The notes beneath the pieces are model-generated. The model did not search any database. It worked only from the letters and a program-made list of their open reading frames with translations, and was not told where the DNA came from. A DNA stretch of 11,940 nt, taken from contig SFHY01000030.1 in the NCBI GenBank assembly GCA_004556255.1, positions 1-11,940 on the forward strand, given 5' to 3'. How positions within the stretch are numbered: position 1 is the stretch's first letter; every line of letters starts with the position of its first letter. Origin of the DNA: Lactobacillus delbrueckii (lineage in GTDB: Bacteria; Bacillota; Bacilli; Lactobacillales; Lactobacillaceae). The position numbers and the translations under genes were made by a program. Of the stretch, positions 1 through 6,446 are shown piece by piece.

Positions 1-6
1 GATAGC

Positions 7-29
7 GAGGCCTATGTGCCTCTTTTTTT
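7..29 (+). terminator. Rho-independent terminator of an off-window plus-strand gene
   Basis: A 5-bp stem GAGGC (7-11) / GCCTC (18-22) with a 6-base loop is followed by seven T residues (23-29) on the plus strand. No coding sequence is visible in positions 1-6, so the gene or RNA it ends lies left of the window and converges on the alr unit. The stem is short, so it may extend weakly into the preceding bases. Confidence 0.6.
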
Positions 30-34
30 ATTTT

Positions 35-84
35 AAACAAAAAATCTTACCGACGGGTGTGTGACTTGACACCCATCAGTAAGA
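35..84 (-). terminator. Second, tandem terminator downstream of alr
   Basis: Positions 45-60 pair with 69-84 around an 8-base loop. On the plus strand the stem has two C/A mismatches. On the minus strand both become G-U wobbles, giving an unbroken 16-bp RNA stem. The minus strand then runs into TTTTTTGTTT (44-35), while the plus strand has no T-tract. It is therefore a minus-strand terminator, 18 bases beyond the first alr terminator. It may be a read-through backstop or the end of a short transcript. Confidence 0.7.
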
Positions 85-101
85 AATATTATAGAGCCAT
101 T

Positions 102-135
102 AAAAAACCTCCGAAGCAAAATTCGGAGGTTTTTT
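102..135 (-). terminator. alr terminator (bidirectional hairpin)
   Basis: The stem ACCTCCGAA (107-115) pairs with TTCGGAGGT (122-130) around the loop GCAAAA. It is flanked by A residues on the left and T residues on the right, so it can stop transcription from both directions. It begins 8 bases after the alr stop codon and is the natural 3' end of the alr message. It could also catch plus-strand read-through from the gene left of the window. Confidence 0.85.
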
Positions 136-142
136 CTTGCTC

Positions 143-1273
143 TTATTCGTTATCGTAAATCCGGTCCAAGCGCTCATTGAACTGGCAGGCCACTTCATAG
201 TGGATGGTATCCAGCCAGTCAGCTGCCCGGCGCAGGCTGTTTGGCGCTGCCGGATCAGCTGAAATCAGTTCAACTGGCGTGCCAGCCGGCACTTCCTTGG
301 GCAAAAGAACCATGAACTGGTCCATGCAGACCCGGCCGACGATCGGGCAGTAAGTGTCCCCGACCTTGACCTTAAAGCCCTGGAACTTGCGGATCCAGCC
401 GTCAGCGTAGCCAACCGGCACGGTCCCGATCCATTCGTCTTCTTCTGCGATGTGGGTTGACCCGTAGCCGACCCCGTAGCCCTTGTGGATCTGCTTGACA
501 TAGGTCAGTTCACTGACAAAGGACATGGCCGGCTTAAGGGCAAAAGCAGGCTCTAAGTCCTGGCTGCCTGGGGCTGATGAAGGGTTGAGCCCGTAGAGGC
601 CAATCCCGAAGCGGACGATGTCGCTGGCTACGTCCTTGTCAAAGAGGCTGGCCGCGGTATTGTCCACGTGGATCCACTTTGGCTTGACCGTCAGCAGGCT
701 TTCCATATGCTTGAAGCGCTTGACCTGGTAGTCAAAGTAGCTGGCATCAGCAGAGTCAGCAGAAGCAAAGTGGGTGAACATCCCTTCCACGAAGAAGGCG
801 TCATTGCCTTGCAGATATTCGTTGACTGCCTTGAAGTCTTCGTCTTCGCTAAAGCCGATCCGGCCCATGCCGGAGTCGATGGCCAGGTGGATCTTCAGCT
901 GCAGGCCTTCCTTGCGGAGGACCTTTTCCGCTTCCTTGAGCCAGTCCAGGCTGGACACCGGCAAAGAAATGTCGTTGGCGGCAGCCAGGGCGGCTTCTTC
1001 AGCCGGTTGCAGGCCCAAGACCAGGATTGGCTTGACGATCTGAGCCCGGCGCAGTTCCAGCCCTTCATCCAGCATGGCCACGCAGAAGCCGTCCGCTCCG
1101 GCTTCTTCCATCACCGGCGCCAGGCGCGCTGCCCCATGCCCGTAGGCATTGGCCTTAACCACGCAAAAGAGCTTCTGGCCCGGCTTCAAGTGGGCCTTGG
1201 CCTGGCGGGTGTTTTCCTTGATAGCAGCCAGGTTGATGTGCAGGGCTGCTGGTCGATTAACTGCTGTGATCAT
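143..1273 (-). CDS. alr: Alanine racemase
   Basis: A 376-residue PLP-dependent racemase that interconverts L- and D-alanine in the cytoplasm and so supplies D-Ala for peptidoglycan. The PLP lysine is K40 in VVKANAYGHG. The second catalytic base is probably Y270 in YGVGYGST, and the CMDQ motif lies near 316-319. Length and domain order (N-terminal TIM barrel, C-terminal beta domain ending in ERLDRIY) are normal for the family. The ATG start follows GGGAGGA at good spacing and overlaps the acpS stop as ATGA, which suggests translational coupling. murF in the upstream unit uses the D-Ala-D-Ala derived from its product. In Bacillus a mazEF-type pair often follows alr; here two terminators follow instead. 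Confidence 0.97.
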   Translation of the reverse strand: MITAVNRPAALHINLAAIKENTRQAKAHLKPGQKLFCVVKANAYGHGAARLAPVMEEAGADGFCVAMLDEGLELRRAQIVKPILVLGLQPAEEAALAAANDISLPVSSLDWLKEAEKVLRKEGLQLKIHLAIDSGMGRIGFSEDEDFKAVNEYLQGNDAFFVEGMFTHFASADSADASYFDYQVKRFKHMESLLTVKPKWIHVDNTAASLFDKDVASDIVRFGIGLYGLNPSSAPGSQDLEPAFALKPAMSFVSELTYVKQIHKGYGVGYGSTHIAEEDEWIGTVPVGYADGWIRKFQGFKVKVGDTYCPIVGRVCMDQFMVLLPKEVPAGTPVELISADPAAPNSLRRAADWLDTIHYEVACQFNERLDRIYDNE

Positions 1274-1683
1274 TTTTTCCTCCCAGATAACAGGTGCGAT
1301 AGTTTGCCGATCGCGCGGCGCCAGCCGGCCGGCTCTTCAAGCACGACCACGGCGACGATCTCGTGATCATCATGCGCGATGCTGGAAAAAATCCGCCCCG
1401 TAAAAATCCGCGACGTCGTTACGGGCGCGCCGGACTCGGTCCTCAAGGTTTCCACGTCCTCAAAGGAAACTGCCTGGCCAATCCCGGTTCCCCAGGCCTT
1501 GGAGAAGGCTTCCTTGACGGCGAAGCGGCCGCCCAAGTACTCAATCTTCCGCTTATGGGTCAAGTCCTGGTACTGGGCAAATTCCCGGTCGGTCAGAACC
1601 TTTCGGGCAAAGCCGTCCCCCCGGTCAACGACCTTGGCGATCCGGTCCACCTCAATCTGGTCCACGCCGATATTTTTGATCAT
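1270..1683 (-). CDS. acpS: Holo-[acyl-carrier-protein] synthase (4'-phosphopantetheinyl transferase)
   Basis: A 137-residue AcpS-type enzyme that transfers 4'-phosphopantetheine from CoA to a serine of acyl carrier protein, activating it for fatty acid synthesis. The magnesium ligands are visible as D8 in IGVDQIEV and E58 in GRFAVKEA. Further conserved features are the SFEDVE stretch, SGAP, and SSIAHDDHEIVAVVV, which matches the usual S-SH-----A-A-V strand. The protein is slightly long: a basic tail of about 20 residues (WRRAIGKLSHLLSGRKK) extends beyond the usual end at about 120 residues. The ATG follows GAGGTGG. The stop overlaps the alr start by 4 bases. An extended -10 just upstream suggests acpS and alr form their own unit. 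Confidence 0.95.
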   Translation of the reverse strand: MIKNIGVDQIEVDRIAKVVDRGDGFARKVLTDREFAQYQDLTHKRKIEYLGGRFAVKEAFSKAWGTGIGQAVSFEDVETLRTESGAPVTTSRIFTGRIFSSIAHDDHEIVAVVVLEEPAGWRRAIGKLSHLLSGRKK

Positions 1684-1705
1684 CTTTCCACCTCACGCTG
1701 TTTAA

Positions 1706-1714
1706 ATAATAGCA
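1706..1714 (-). promoter_or_regulatory. Extended -10 promoter for acpS-alr
   Basis: On the minus strand the sequence reads TGCTATTAT, an extended -10 (TG, one base, TATTAT). It lies between the cshA-acpS hairpin and the acpS ribosome binding site. No good -35 is present at 17 bases; TTGTCC is 20 bases away. The predicted start near 1699 leaves a leader of about 15 bases. Confidence 0.5.
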
Positions 1715-1721
1715 CAAAGAG

Positions 1722-1753
1722 AAAAGGGCCGGGACAAAAGCCCGGTCCTTTTT
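1722..1753. terminator. Hairpin terminator between cshA and acpS, better formed on the plus strand
   Basis: Positions 1722-1733 pair with 1741-1752 around a 7-base loop. One pair is G-T on the plus strand, which is an allowed wobble in plus-strand RNA, but A/C on the minus strand, which is a mismatch. The plus-strand tail is TTTTTACTTTTTT, whereas the minus-strand tail is only TTTT followed by C. It lies 15 bases after the cshA stop, so it probably ends or attenuates the murF-cshA message despite the better fit to the other strand. Confidence 0.65.
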
Positions 1754-1767
1754 ACTTTTTTAAGAAA

Positions 1768-3213
1768 TTAGCCCTTCCGGCCGTGGATCTTAAAGCCAGG
1801 CTTGCGCTTCTTTCTGTCAAAATTGCGCTTGCCCTTGAAGTTCTTGTTCCCGCTCCGGCTGCGGCTCCCCCGGCCGTGGCCGCCTGAGTGCTTGCCCCGG
1901 TAAGGGAGAGGCTTTTCAGGGGTGATGGTAACCTTGACCTCGCTGTCGTTAGACAATTCCTTCAGCAAAGCGGCAGCGATATCTTCAGCTGAGTAGTTTT
2001 CCAGCAGCTTTTCGGCCGCGTCGTCATACTTGCTCAAATCCCCGCTCAACAGGTCGTCAACCTTCAAGACCGCCTGCTTCATCTGCCCGGCAAAGGCCTG
2101 GGCATCTGTCGGCGGACGCAGTGGAGACATCTTCTTCTTGGTCAAGTCCTCGATAGTCCGCATGTAGCCGATCTCGTTTGGCGTCACGAAGGTCACGCTC
2201 ATCCCGCTCTTTCCGGCCCGGCCGGTCCGGCCGATTCTGTGGACGTAGGAGTCCGGGTCTTGCGGAATGTCGTAGTTGTAAACATGGGTAACCCCGGAAA
2301 TGTCCAGGCCCCGGGCGGCTACGTCAGTAGCTACCAAAATGTCAAGCTCCCCTTCCTTGAAGCGCTTGAGCACCTGCATCCGGCGGGCCTGAGTCAGGTC
2401 GCCGTGGATGCCGGCCGCGTTGTAGCCCCGGGCAACCAGGCCCCGGGTCAGTTCGTCAACCCGCCGCTTGGTCCGGCCAAAGACCACGGCCAGGTCCGGA
2501 TTTTCCACGTCGATCAGCCGGCACATGGTGTCGAACTTTTCGTTTTCCCGGACGCGGACGAAGTATTGGTCGATCAAATCAGCCGTCAGTTCCTTGGCCT
2601 TGATCTTCACGACTTGCGGATCATGCATGAACTTTTCGCCCAAAGCCTGGATTGGCTTTGGCATAGTCGCGCTGAACAATAGGGTCTGGTCCCGGTTTTC
2701 AGCATAAGTCAAGATGCTTTCGATGTCCTGGATAAAGCCCATGTCCAGCATTTCGTCGGCTTCGTCCAAAACAACCGTCTTGACGCCGTCCAGCTTGATG
2801 GTCTTGCGCTTTAAGTGGTCCAAAAGCCGGCCAGGAGTCCCGACCAGGATTTCCGGCACCTTCTTCAAGGCCCGGATTTGCCGGCCAATGTCAGCCCCGC
2901 CGTAAACGACCTGGACCTTGGCCTTTTCATCTCTACCCAGGCGGAAAAGTTCTTCCTGGGTCTGGATAGCCAGTTCTCTGGTCGGTTCAATTACGATGGC
3001 CTGGATGGCTTGCTCCTGCTTGTCCAGCTTTTGCAGGATTGGCAGACCAAAGGCAGCCGTCTTCCCAGTCCCGGTTTGGGCCTGGCCGATCACGTCCTGG
3101 CCTGCCAGAGCCAAAGGAATGGTCTGGGCCTGGATCGGGGTGGCTTCTTCAAAGCCTGACCGCTTGATTGCCTTTAAGATATTGTCGTTCAATCCTAGTT
3201 CAGTAAATTTCAA
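1768..3213 (-). CDS. cshA: DEAD-box ATP-dependent RNA helicase, CshA type
   Basis: A 481-residue cytoplasmic RNA helicase of the CshA family, which in Firmicutes assists RNA decay and ribosome assembly, especially in the cold. All core motifs are present: Q motif (about 3-29), Walker A AQTGTGKT (45-52), PTRELA (77-82), TPGR (126-129), DEAD (150-153), SAT (181-183), ATDVAARGLD (305-314) and HRIGRTGR (335-342). A dimerisation-like region (about 370-420) and a basic, glycine-rich RNA-binding tail (about 438-481) complete the CshA layout. The start is TTG, chosen because AGGAG sits 5-6 bases upstream and the Q motif begins at once. The murF stop lies within this ribosome binding site, 9 bases before the start, so the two genes are very likely coupled. 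A hairpin follows the stop. Confidence 0.95.
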   Translation of the reverse strand: MKFTELGLNDNILKAIKRSGFEEATPIQAQTIPLALAGQDVIGQAQTGTGKTAAFGLPILQKLDKQEQAIQAIVIEPTRELAIQTQEELFRLGRDEKAKVQVVYGGADIGRQIRALKKVPEILVGTPGRLLDHLKRKTIKLDGVKTVVLDEADEMLDMGFIQDIESILTYAENRDQTLLFSATMPKPIQALGEKFMHDPQVVKIKAKELTADLIDQYFVRVRENEKFDTMCRLIDVENPDLAVVFGRTKRRVDELTRGLVARGYNAAGIHGDLTQARRMQVLKRFKEGELDILVATDVAARGLDISGVTHVYNYDIPQDPDSYVHRIGRTGRAGKSGMSVTFVTPNEIGYMRTIEDLTKKKMSPLRPPTDAQAFAGQMKQAVLKVDDLLSGDLSKYDDAAEKLLENYSAEDIAAALLKELSNDSEVKVTITPEKPLPYRGKHSGGHGRGSRSRSGNKNFKGKRNFDRKKRKPGFKIHGRKG

Positions 3214-3222
3214 ATTGTTCTC

Positions 3223-4590
3223 CTATTTCAGTCTGTCAAGGACTCGTTCCAGGTGCATCCCGTGGGACCCCTTCAGCAAAACGATGTCCTGGCTGTGGAT
3301 GTCGCTCTTTAAATCATCGATTAAGTGGCTCATCTCATCTTCTGGGTAGTAGTGCAGATTCTGCTGGCCGTACTTGTCCAGCAAGGCCTGGTAAAGGTGG
3401 TTCATCTCCGGCCCGTAAAGGTAAAGGACGTTGATCTTGTCCGGGTCCAAGCAGGCAGCCAGGCCCTTATGCAGGTCGGCTGACCGGCTGCCCAGTTCCA
3501 GCATGTCGGCCAAAACCGCGATGCGGCGGCCGCCTTCACTTACTGGAACCTGGCCAAAGGAGGCAGTCACGGCCTTAACGGCCGTTGGGTTGGAGTTGTA
3601 GATATCGCTCATGATGTCTTCGCCGCAGTCGCCCTTTTCCCATTCCATCCGGTTGGCCGTTGGCACGAAGTTGGCCAGGCCAGCGGCGATTTCCTCGTCG
3701 CTTTCCCCGAAGTGGCGGCCAACCAAGATAGCGGCCATGGCATTAGCCACGTTGTGGCGGCCGATCATCGGAATTGAGAATTCCCGGTCAGTTCCGTTGA
3801 TCTTGAAGAAGGAATGGTGCATGGTGCTGCGGAGGTCACTGGCATGAATGGTGTCAGAGTCAGCAAAGCCGAAGGTGGACTTGTCCTGGGAAAGCTTAGC
3901 GGCTCTTTCCGCCAGGAGAGGCTCGTCACCGTTGTAGATAAACTCACCGTCTTCTTGCAAAAAGTCTGTGATTTCCATCTTGGCGTCGGCGATCTTGTCC
4001 CGGCTGCCGAAGAATTCGATGTGGGCTTCCCCGATCATGGTGATGACCGCCACGTCCGGCCGGGCCAATTGGCTCAGTTCATGCAATTGGCCAGCCCGGT
4101 CCATCCCCATTTCCAAAACCAGGATCTCAGTGATCGGCTTCATTTCCAAAATGGTCATCGGCACGCCGATTTCATTGTTGAAGTTGGCCTGGGTCTTGTA
4201 AACGTTGAAGCGCTTGGCCAAAACCGCCGCCACCATGTCCTTGGTCGTGGTCTTGCCGTTTGAGCCGGTGATGCCGACCACGGTTGGGTTGACCTTCTGC
4301 AGGTAGTAGCGGGCCAGATCCTGCATGGCCTTCAAGGTGTCGGCAACTTCTAAAACCGCGATGCCTTCCGGCTTGCCCGGGTGGCCAGCTTCCCACAAAG
4401 TGGCGCTGGCGCCGGCTTCAATGGCTGAACCCACAAAGTCATGGCCGTCTCTTTCCCCCTTGATCGGGACAAAGAGGGCGCCCTGGCTGATCTTTCTTGA
4501 GTCAAAGGCCACTGAGGTAATGACCGTTTCCGCGTCTCCTTCACAACTGGTATTTAAGGCTTGGGCGATTTCTGCCAACTGCATTTTCAT
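3223..4590 (-). CDS. murF: UDP-N-acetylmuramoyl-tripeptide--D-alanyl-D-alanine ligase
   Basis: A 455-residue cytoplasmic Mur ligase that joins D-Ala-D-Ala to the UDP-MurNAc tripeptide using ATP, completing the pentapeptide precursor. The N-terminal domain carries AFDSRK (28-33). The ATP loop is GITGSNGKTTTK (106-117), followed by NFNNEIGVPMTIL (136-148) and the EMGMDRAGQL segment that separates MurF from its relatives. NGDEP, GRHNVANAMAAI, YNSNPTA and a C-terminal KGSHGMHLE are also present. Length is normal. The ATG at 4590 follows AAGGAG at 10 bases; a second in-frame ATG two codons later is farther from that site. murF is first in its unit, behind a good promoter, with cshA 9 bases downstream. 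D-Ala supply comes from alr in the adjoining unit. Confidence 0.96.
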   Translation of the reverse strand: MKMQLAEIAQALNTSCEGDAETVITSVAFDSRKISQGALFVPIKGERDGHDFVGSAIEAGASATLWEAGHPGKPEGIAVLEVADTLKAMQDLARYYLQKVNPTVVGITGSNGKTTTKDMVAAVLAKRFNVYKTQANFNNEIGVPMTILEMKPITEILVLEMGMDRAGQLHELSQLARPDVAVITMIGEAHIEFFGSRDKIADAKMEITDFLQEDGEFIYNGDEPLLAERAAKLSQDKSTFGFADSDTIHASDLRSTMHHSFFKINGTDREFSIPMIGRHNVANAMAAILVGRHFGESDEEIAAGLANFVPTANRMEWEKGDCGEDIMSDIYNSNPTAVKAVTASFGQVPVSEGGRRIAVLADMLELGSRSADLHKGLAACLDPDKINVLYLYGPEMNHLYQALLDKYGQQNLHYYPEDEMSHLIDDLKSDIHSQDIVLLKGSHGMHLERVLDRLK

Positions 4591-4629
4591 TCCAATACTG
4601 CTCCTTGAGAATAAATTAACACTTAGTAT

Positions 4630-4657
4630 ATTATACGTTGTTTAGCGCTCTTCGCAA
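4630..4657 (-). promoter_or_regulatory. Promoter of murF-cshA
   Basis: The minus strand reads TTGCGA (4652-4657), a 16-base spacer, then a perfect TATAAT (4630-4635). The predicted start near 4623 gives a leader of about 33 bases before the murF ATG. The promoter lies immediately beyond the rpmE2 terminator, so murF is not expected to depend on rpmE2 transcription. Confidence 0.65.
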
Positions 4658-4658
4658 T

Positions 4659-4687
4659 AAAAAAAGCAACCCAAGCGGGCTGCTTTT
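4659..4687 (-). terminator. rpmE2 terminator
   Basis: The stem AAAAGCAACCC (4662-4672) pairs with GGGCTGCTTTT (4677-4687) around a 4-base loop. The single A/C mismatch on the plus strand becomes a G-U pair in minus-strand RNA, and the minus strand continues into seven T residues. It starts 16 bases after the rpmE2 stop. Confidence 0.85.
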
Positions 4688-4703
4688 AAAGTAAAGAGAA
4701 CGA

Positions 4704-4955
4704 TTAGTTCTTCTTGTTGAAGCCGTACTTCTTGTTGAAACGTTCGATTCGACCATCGGCTGCGGCAAACTTTTGCTTGCCAGTGTAGAATGGGTGGGAA
4801 TCTGATGAGATTTCAACACGGATCAATGGGTAAGTGTTGCCTTCGAATTCAACAGTTTCTGATGACTTCAAAGTTGAGCCGGCAACAAACTTAAAACCAG
4901 TTGCTGAGTCCATGAAGCAAACTTCTTGATAATCTGGGTGAATACCTTGTTTCAT
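4704..4955 (-). CDS. rpmE2: Ribosomal protein L31 type B (zinc-free form)
   Basis: An 83-residue large-subunit ribosomal protein. It begins MKQGIHPDYQEV and contains the family block SSDSHPFYTGKQKF and the ending RIERFNKKYGF. The type A zinc-binding CxxC pairs are absent; only one cysteine (in EVCFMD) remains, which marks the type B paralogue, known in many bacteria to replace the zinc form when zinc is scarce. The start is the ATG preceded by AAAGGAG at about 10 bases; an upstream extension is only an open frame. The gene has its own promoter and terminator, although no terminator separates it from murA, so read-through is possible. In Bacillus, rho usually lies between murA and the L31 gene; it is absent here. 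Confidence 0.97.
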   Translation of the reverse strand: MKQGIHPDYQEVCFMDSATGFKFVAGSTLKSSETVEFEGNTYPLIRVEISSDSHPFYTGKQKFAAADGRIERFNKKYGFNKKN

Positions 4956-4997
4956 AATTCTAAAACTCCTTTGCCATAGCCCTCTGCAGGCCATAGA

Positions 4998-5009
4998 TTA
5001 ATCGATTAA
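4998..5009. promoter_or_regulatory. 12-bp palindrome at the rpmE2 start point, possible operator
   Basis: TTAATCGATTAA is a perfect 12-bp palindrome located directly after the predicted rpmE2 start (about 5010), a classic repressor position. It differs at two symmetric positions from the AdcR/ZitR zinc-repressor consensus TTAACYRGTTAA as I recall it. Regulation of a zinc-free L31 by such a repressor would make biological sense. The assignment is inference; a 12-bp AT-rich palindrome can also arise by chance. Confidence 0.4.
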
Positions 5010-5016
5010 CTCTAAT

Positions 5017-5045
5017 ATAGTACCACTATCCAGCCCGTTTGACAA
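5017..5045 (-). promoter_or_regulatory. Promoter of rpmE2
   Basis: The minus strand reads TTGTCA (5040-5045), a 17-base spacer, then TACTAT (5017-5022). The predicted start near 5010 leaves a leader of about 55 bases. The -35 sits in the 9-base loop of a small inverted repeat, AGCCC (5032-5036) / GGGCT (5046-5050), which has no T-tract and so is not a terminator. Confidence 0.75.
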
Positions 5046-5054
5046 GGGCTCAAG

Positions 5055-6326
5055 TTAATCTTCCACGTCCTGGATGACCACGTCAGCTCCCAGCTGGCGC
5101 AGCTTTTCTTCCACCCGGTCGTAGCCGCGCAAGATATTGCCGGCATTGTTGATGACCGTTTCACCGTCAACCATCAAGCCCGTAAGCATCAAGCAGGCCC
5201 CGGCCCGGATTTCGTCAGCGTGAACCACCGCCCCGTGCAAGCGGCTGCCTGGATGAACCAGGATGATGTTATTAACGACAGTGATGGAAGCCCCCATCTT
5301 CTGCAGTTCCGGCACGTGCCGGGTCCGCTTCGGATAAATCGGGTCGATGATGACCCCTTCCCCGGTCTTAGCCGTCAGTAAAAGCGGCGTGATCGGCTGC
5401 TGCAAGTCAGTCGCGAAGCCCGGGTAGGTCCCGGTCTTGACTTGAACCATGCGCAGGTCCCCGGCCGGGTAAACGAAGAGGGAGTCTTCATCAGTGTCGA
5501 TTACCACGCCCATTTCTTCCACCTTGGCCAAAAAGGCGTCAAGGTGTTCAGCGATGATGTTGTGGATCCGGATCCCGTTGCCGATGCAGGCTGCCATGGA
5601 AATGTAAGTCCCGGCTTCAATCCGGTCAGGGATGATCGTGTGCGGCACCTTAGCCTCCAGGCGGTCAACCCCGTCGATTCTGATGGTGTCAGTCCCCGCC
5701 CCGCGGATCTTGGCCCCCATGTTGTTCAAGAAAGTTGCCAGGTCGATGATTTCCGGCTCCTTGGCCGCGTTCTCGATCACCGTCCGGCCGCTGGCCGTGA
5801 CTGAGGCCATGATGATGTTCATCGTTGCCCCAACAGAAGCCATCTTCAGGTGAATCTGGGCCCCTTTCAACCCTTCATCAGGCGCGGTAATTACAATCTG
5901 CTCATTTTCATATCTAACGTCGGCGCCGAGGGATTGGAAGCCCATAATGTGCTGGTCAATCGGCCGCGGGCCAATGTCATCGCCACCAGGAAAACCTACA
6001 ACCGCCTTGCCAAAACGACCGAGCAAAGCGCCCATAAAGTAGTAAGACGCGCGCAAGCTCTTAATCTTCCCAGCTGGCAGGGGACTCATCTTGATTTCAG
6101 TCGGGTCAATTTGCAGGGTCGTTTCGTGGAAGTCGCAGTGCACGTCCATTTCGCTCAACAAGTCCATCAAATTATCAACGTCGGCAATCCGCGGAACTGA
6201 TTCCAGGGTCACCGGCGTTCTCGACAGGATTGAGGCCGGAATCAGCGCTACCGTTGAGTTCTTCGCGCCGCCAATCCAGATGTCGCCTTGCAGGGGTTTC
6301 CCTCCGTGAATTATCATTTGCTTCAT
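5055..6326 (-). CDS. murA: UDP-N-acetylglucosamine 1-carboxyvinyltransferase with Asp in place of the catalytic-loop Cys
   Basis: A 423-residue EPSP-synthase-fold enzyme that transfers enolpyruvate from PEP to UDP-GlcNAc, the first committed step of peptidoglycan synthesis. Conserved features include K22-N23 in GGAKNS, SLRASYYFMGALLGRF (about 90-105), RPIDQH (121-126), D307 in FATDLQQ and R400 in RGYDRVEEKL. The catalytic loop reads PGGDDIG (113-119): D116 stands where most MurA enzymes have the cysteine that fosfomycin alkylates. The PIYPKRTRHVPEL segment also departs from the usual ENRFxHVxEL. The first ATG at 6326 matches the family N-terminus, though its best ribosome site (AAGGA) is about 12 bases away. 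It has its own promoter. Firmicutes often encode two MurA enzymes; which paralogue this is cannot be told from the window alone. Confidence 0.95.
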   Translation of the reverse strand: MKQMIIHGGKPLQGDIWIGGAKNSTVALIPASILSRTPVTLESVPRIADVDNLMDLLSEMDVHCDFHETTLQIDPTEIKMSPLPAGKIKSLRASYYFMGALLGRFGKAVVGFPGGDDIGPRPIDQHIMGFQSLGADVRYENEQIVITAPDEGLKGAQIHLKMASVGATMNIIMASVTASGRTVIENAAKEPEIIDLATFLNNMGAKIRGAGTDTIRIDGVDRLEAKVPHTIIPDRIEAGTYISMAACIGNGIRIHNIIAEHLDAFLAKVEEMGVVIDTDEDSLFVYPAGDLRMVQVKTGTYPGFATDLQQPITPLLLTAKTGEGVIIDPIYPKRTRHVPELQKMGASITVVNNIILVHPGSRLHGAVVHADEIRAGACLMLTGLMVDGETVINNAGNILRGYDRVEEKLRQLGADVVIQDVED

Positions 6327-6358
6327 TTGGGAAAGTAGTCCTTTTCTTTTGTCAAATT

Positions 6359-6388
6359 ATCATAATAATGTTAATAGATCTTCGTCAA
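6359..6388 (-). promoter_or_regulatory. Promoter of murA
   Basis: The minus strand reads TTGACG (6383-6388), an 18-base spacer, then TATGAT (6359-6364). The -35 overlaps the end of the pyrG terminator T-tract, so termination and new initiation are packed together. The predicted leader is about 25 bases. Confidence 0.65.
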
Positions 6389-6420
6389 AAAAACAAGAGA
6401 AGAGGTTTCTCTTCTCTTGT
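6386..6420 (-). terminator. pyrG terminator
   Basis: The stem ACAAGAGAAGAG (6393-6404) pairs with CTCTTCTCTTGT (6409-6420) around a 4-base loop, a perfect 12-bp hairpin. On the minus strand it is followed by seven T residues (6392-6386). It starts 26 bases after the pyrG stop. Confidence 0.9.
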
Positions 6421-6446
6421 CACTATCTATTATTATCGTACAAAAT

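Noticed and set aside
668..1366. Open frame of 232 codons on the plus strand opposite alr
   Set aside because: It mirrors the alr reading frame, a common effect of GC-rich third positions. It has no ribosome site, and its translation resembles no family. alr on the other strand has full catalytic motifs.
2239..3349. Several long plus-strand open frames opposite cshA and the end of murF
   Set aside because: These are antisense shadows of two clear genes; no promoter, ribosome site or recognisable domain supports them.
4704..4994. Longer form of rpmE2 beginning 13 codons upstream
   Set aside because: The extension runs through the AAAGGAG ribosome site and has no counterpart in L31 proteins.
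5031..5050. Inverted repeat AGCCC/GGGCT after murA as a possible murA terminator
   Set aside because: The stem is only 5 bp with a 9-base loop and is followed by no T-tract on the minus strand; it also encloses the rpmE2 -35.
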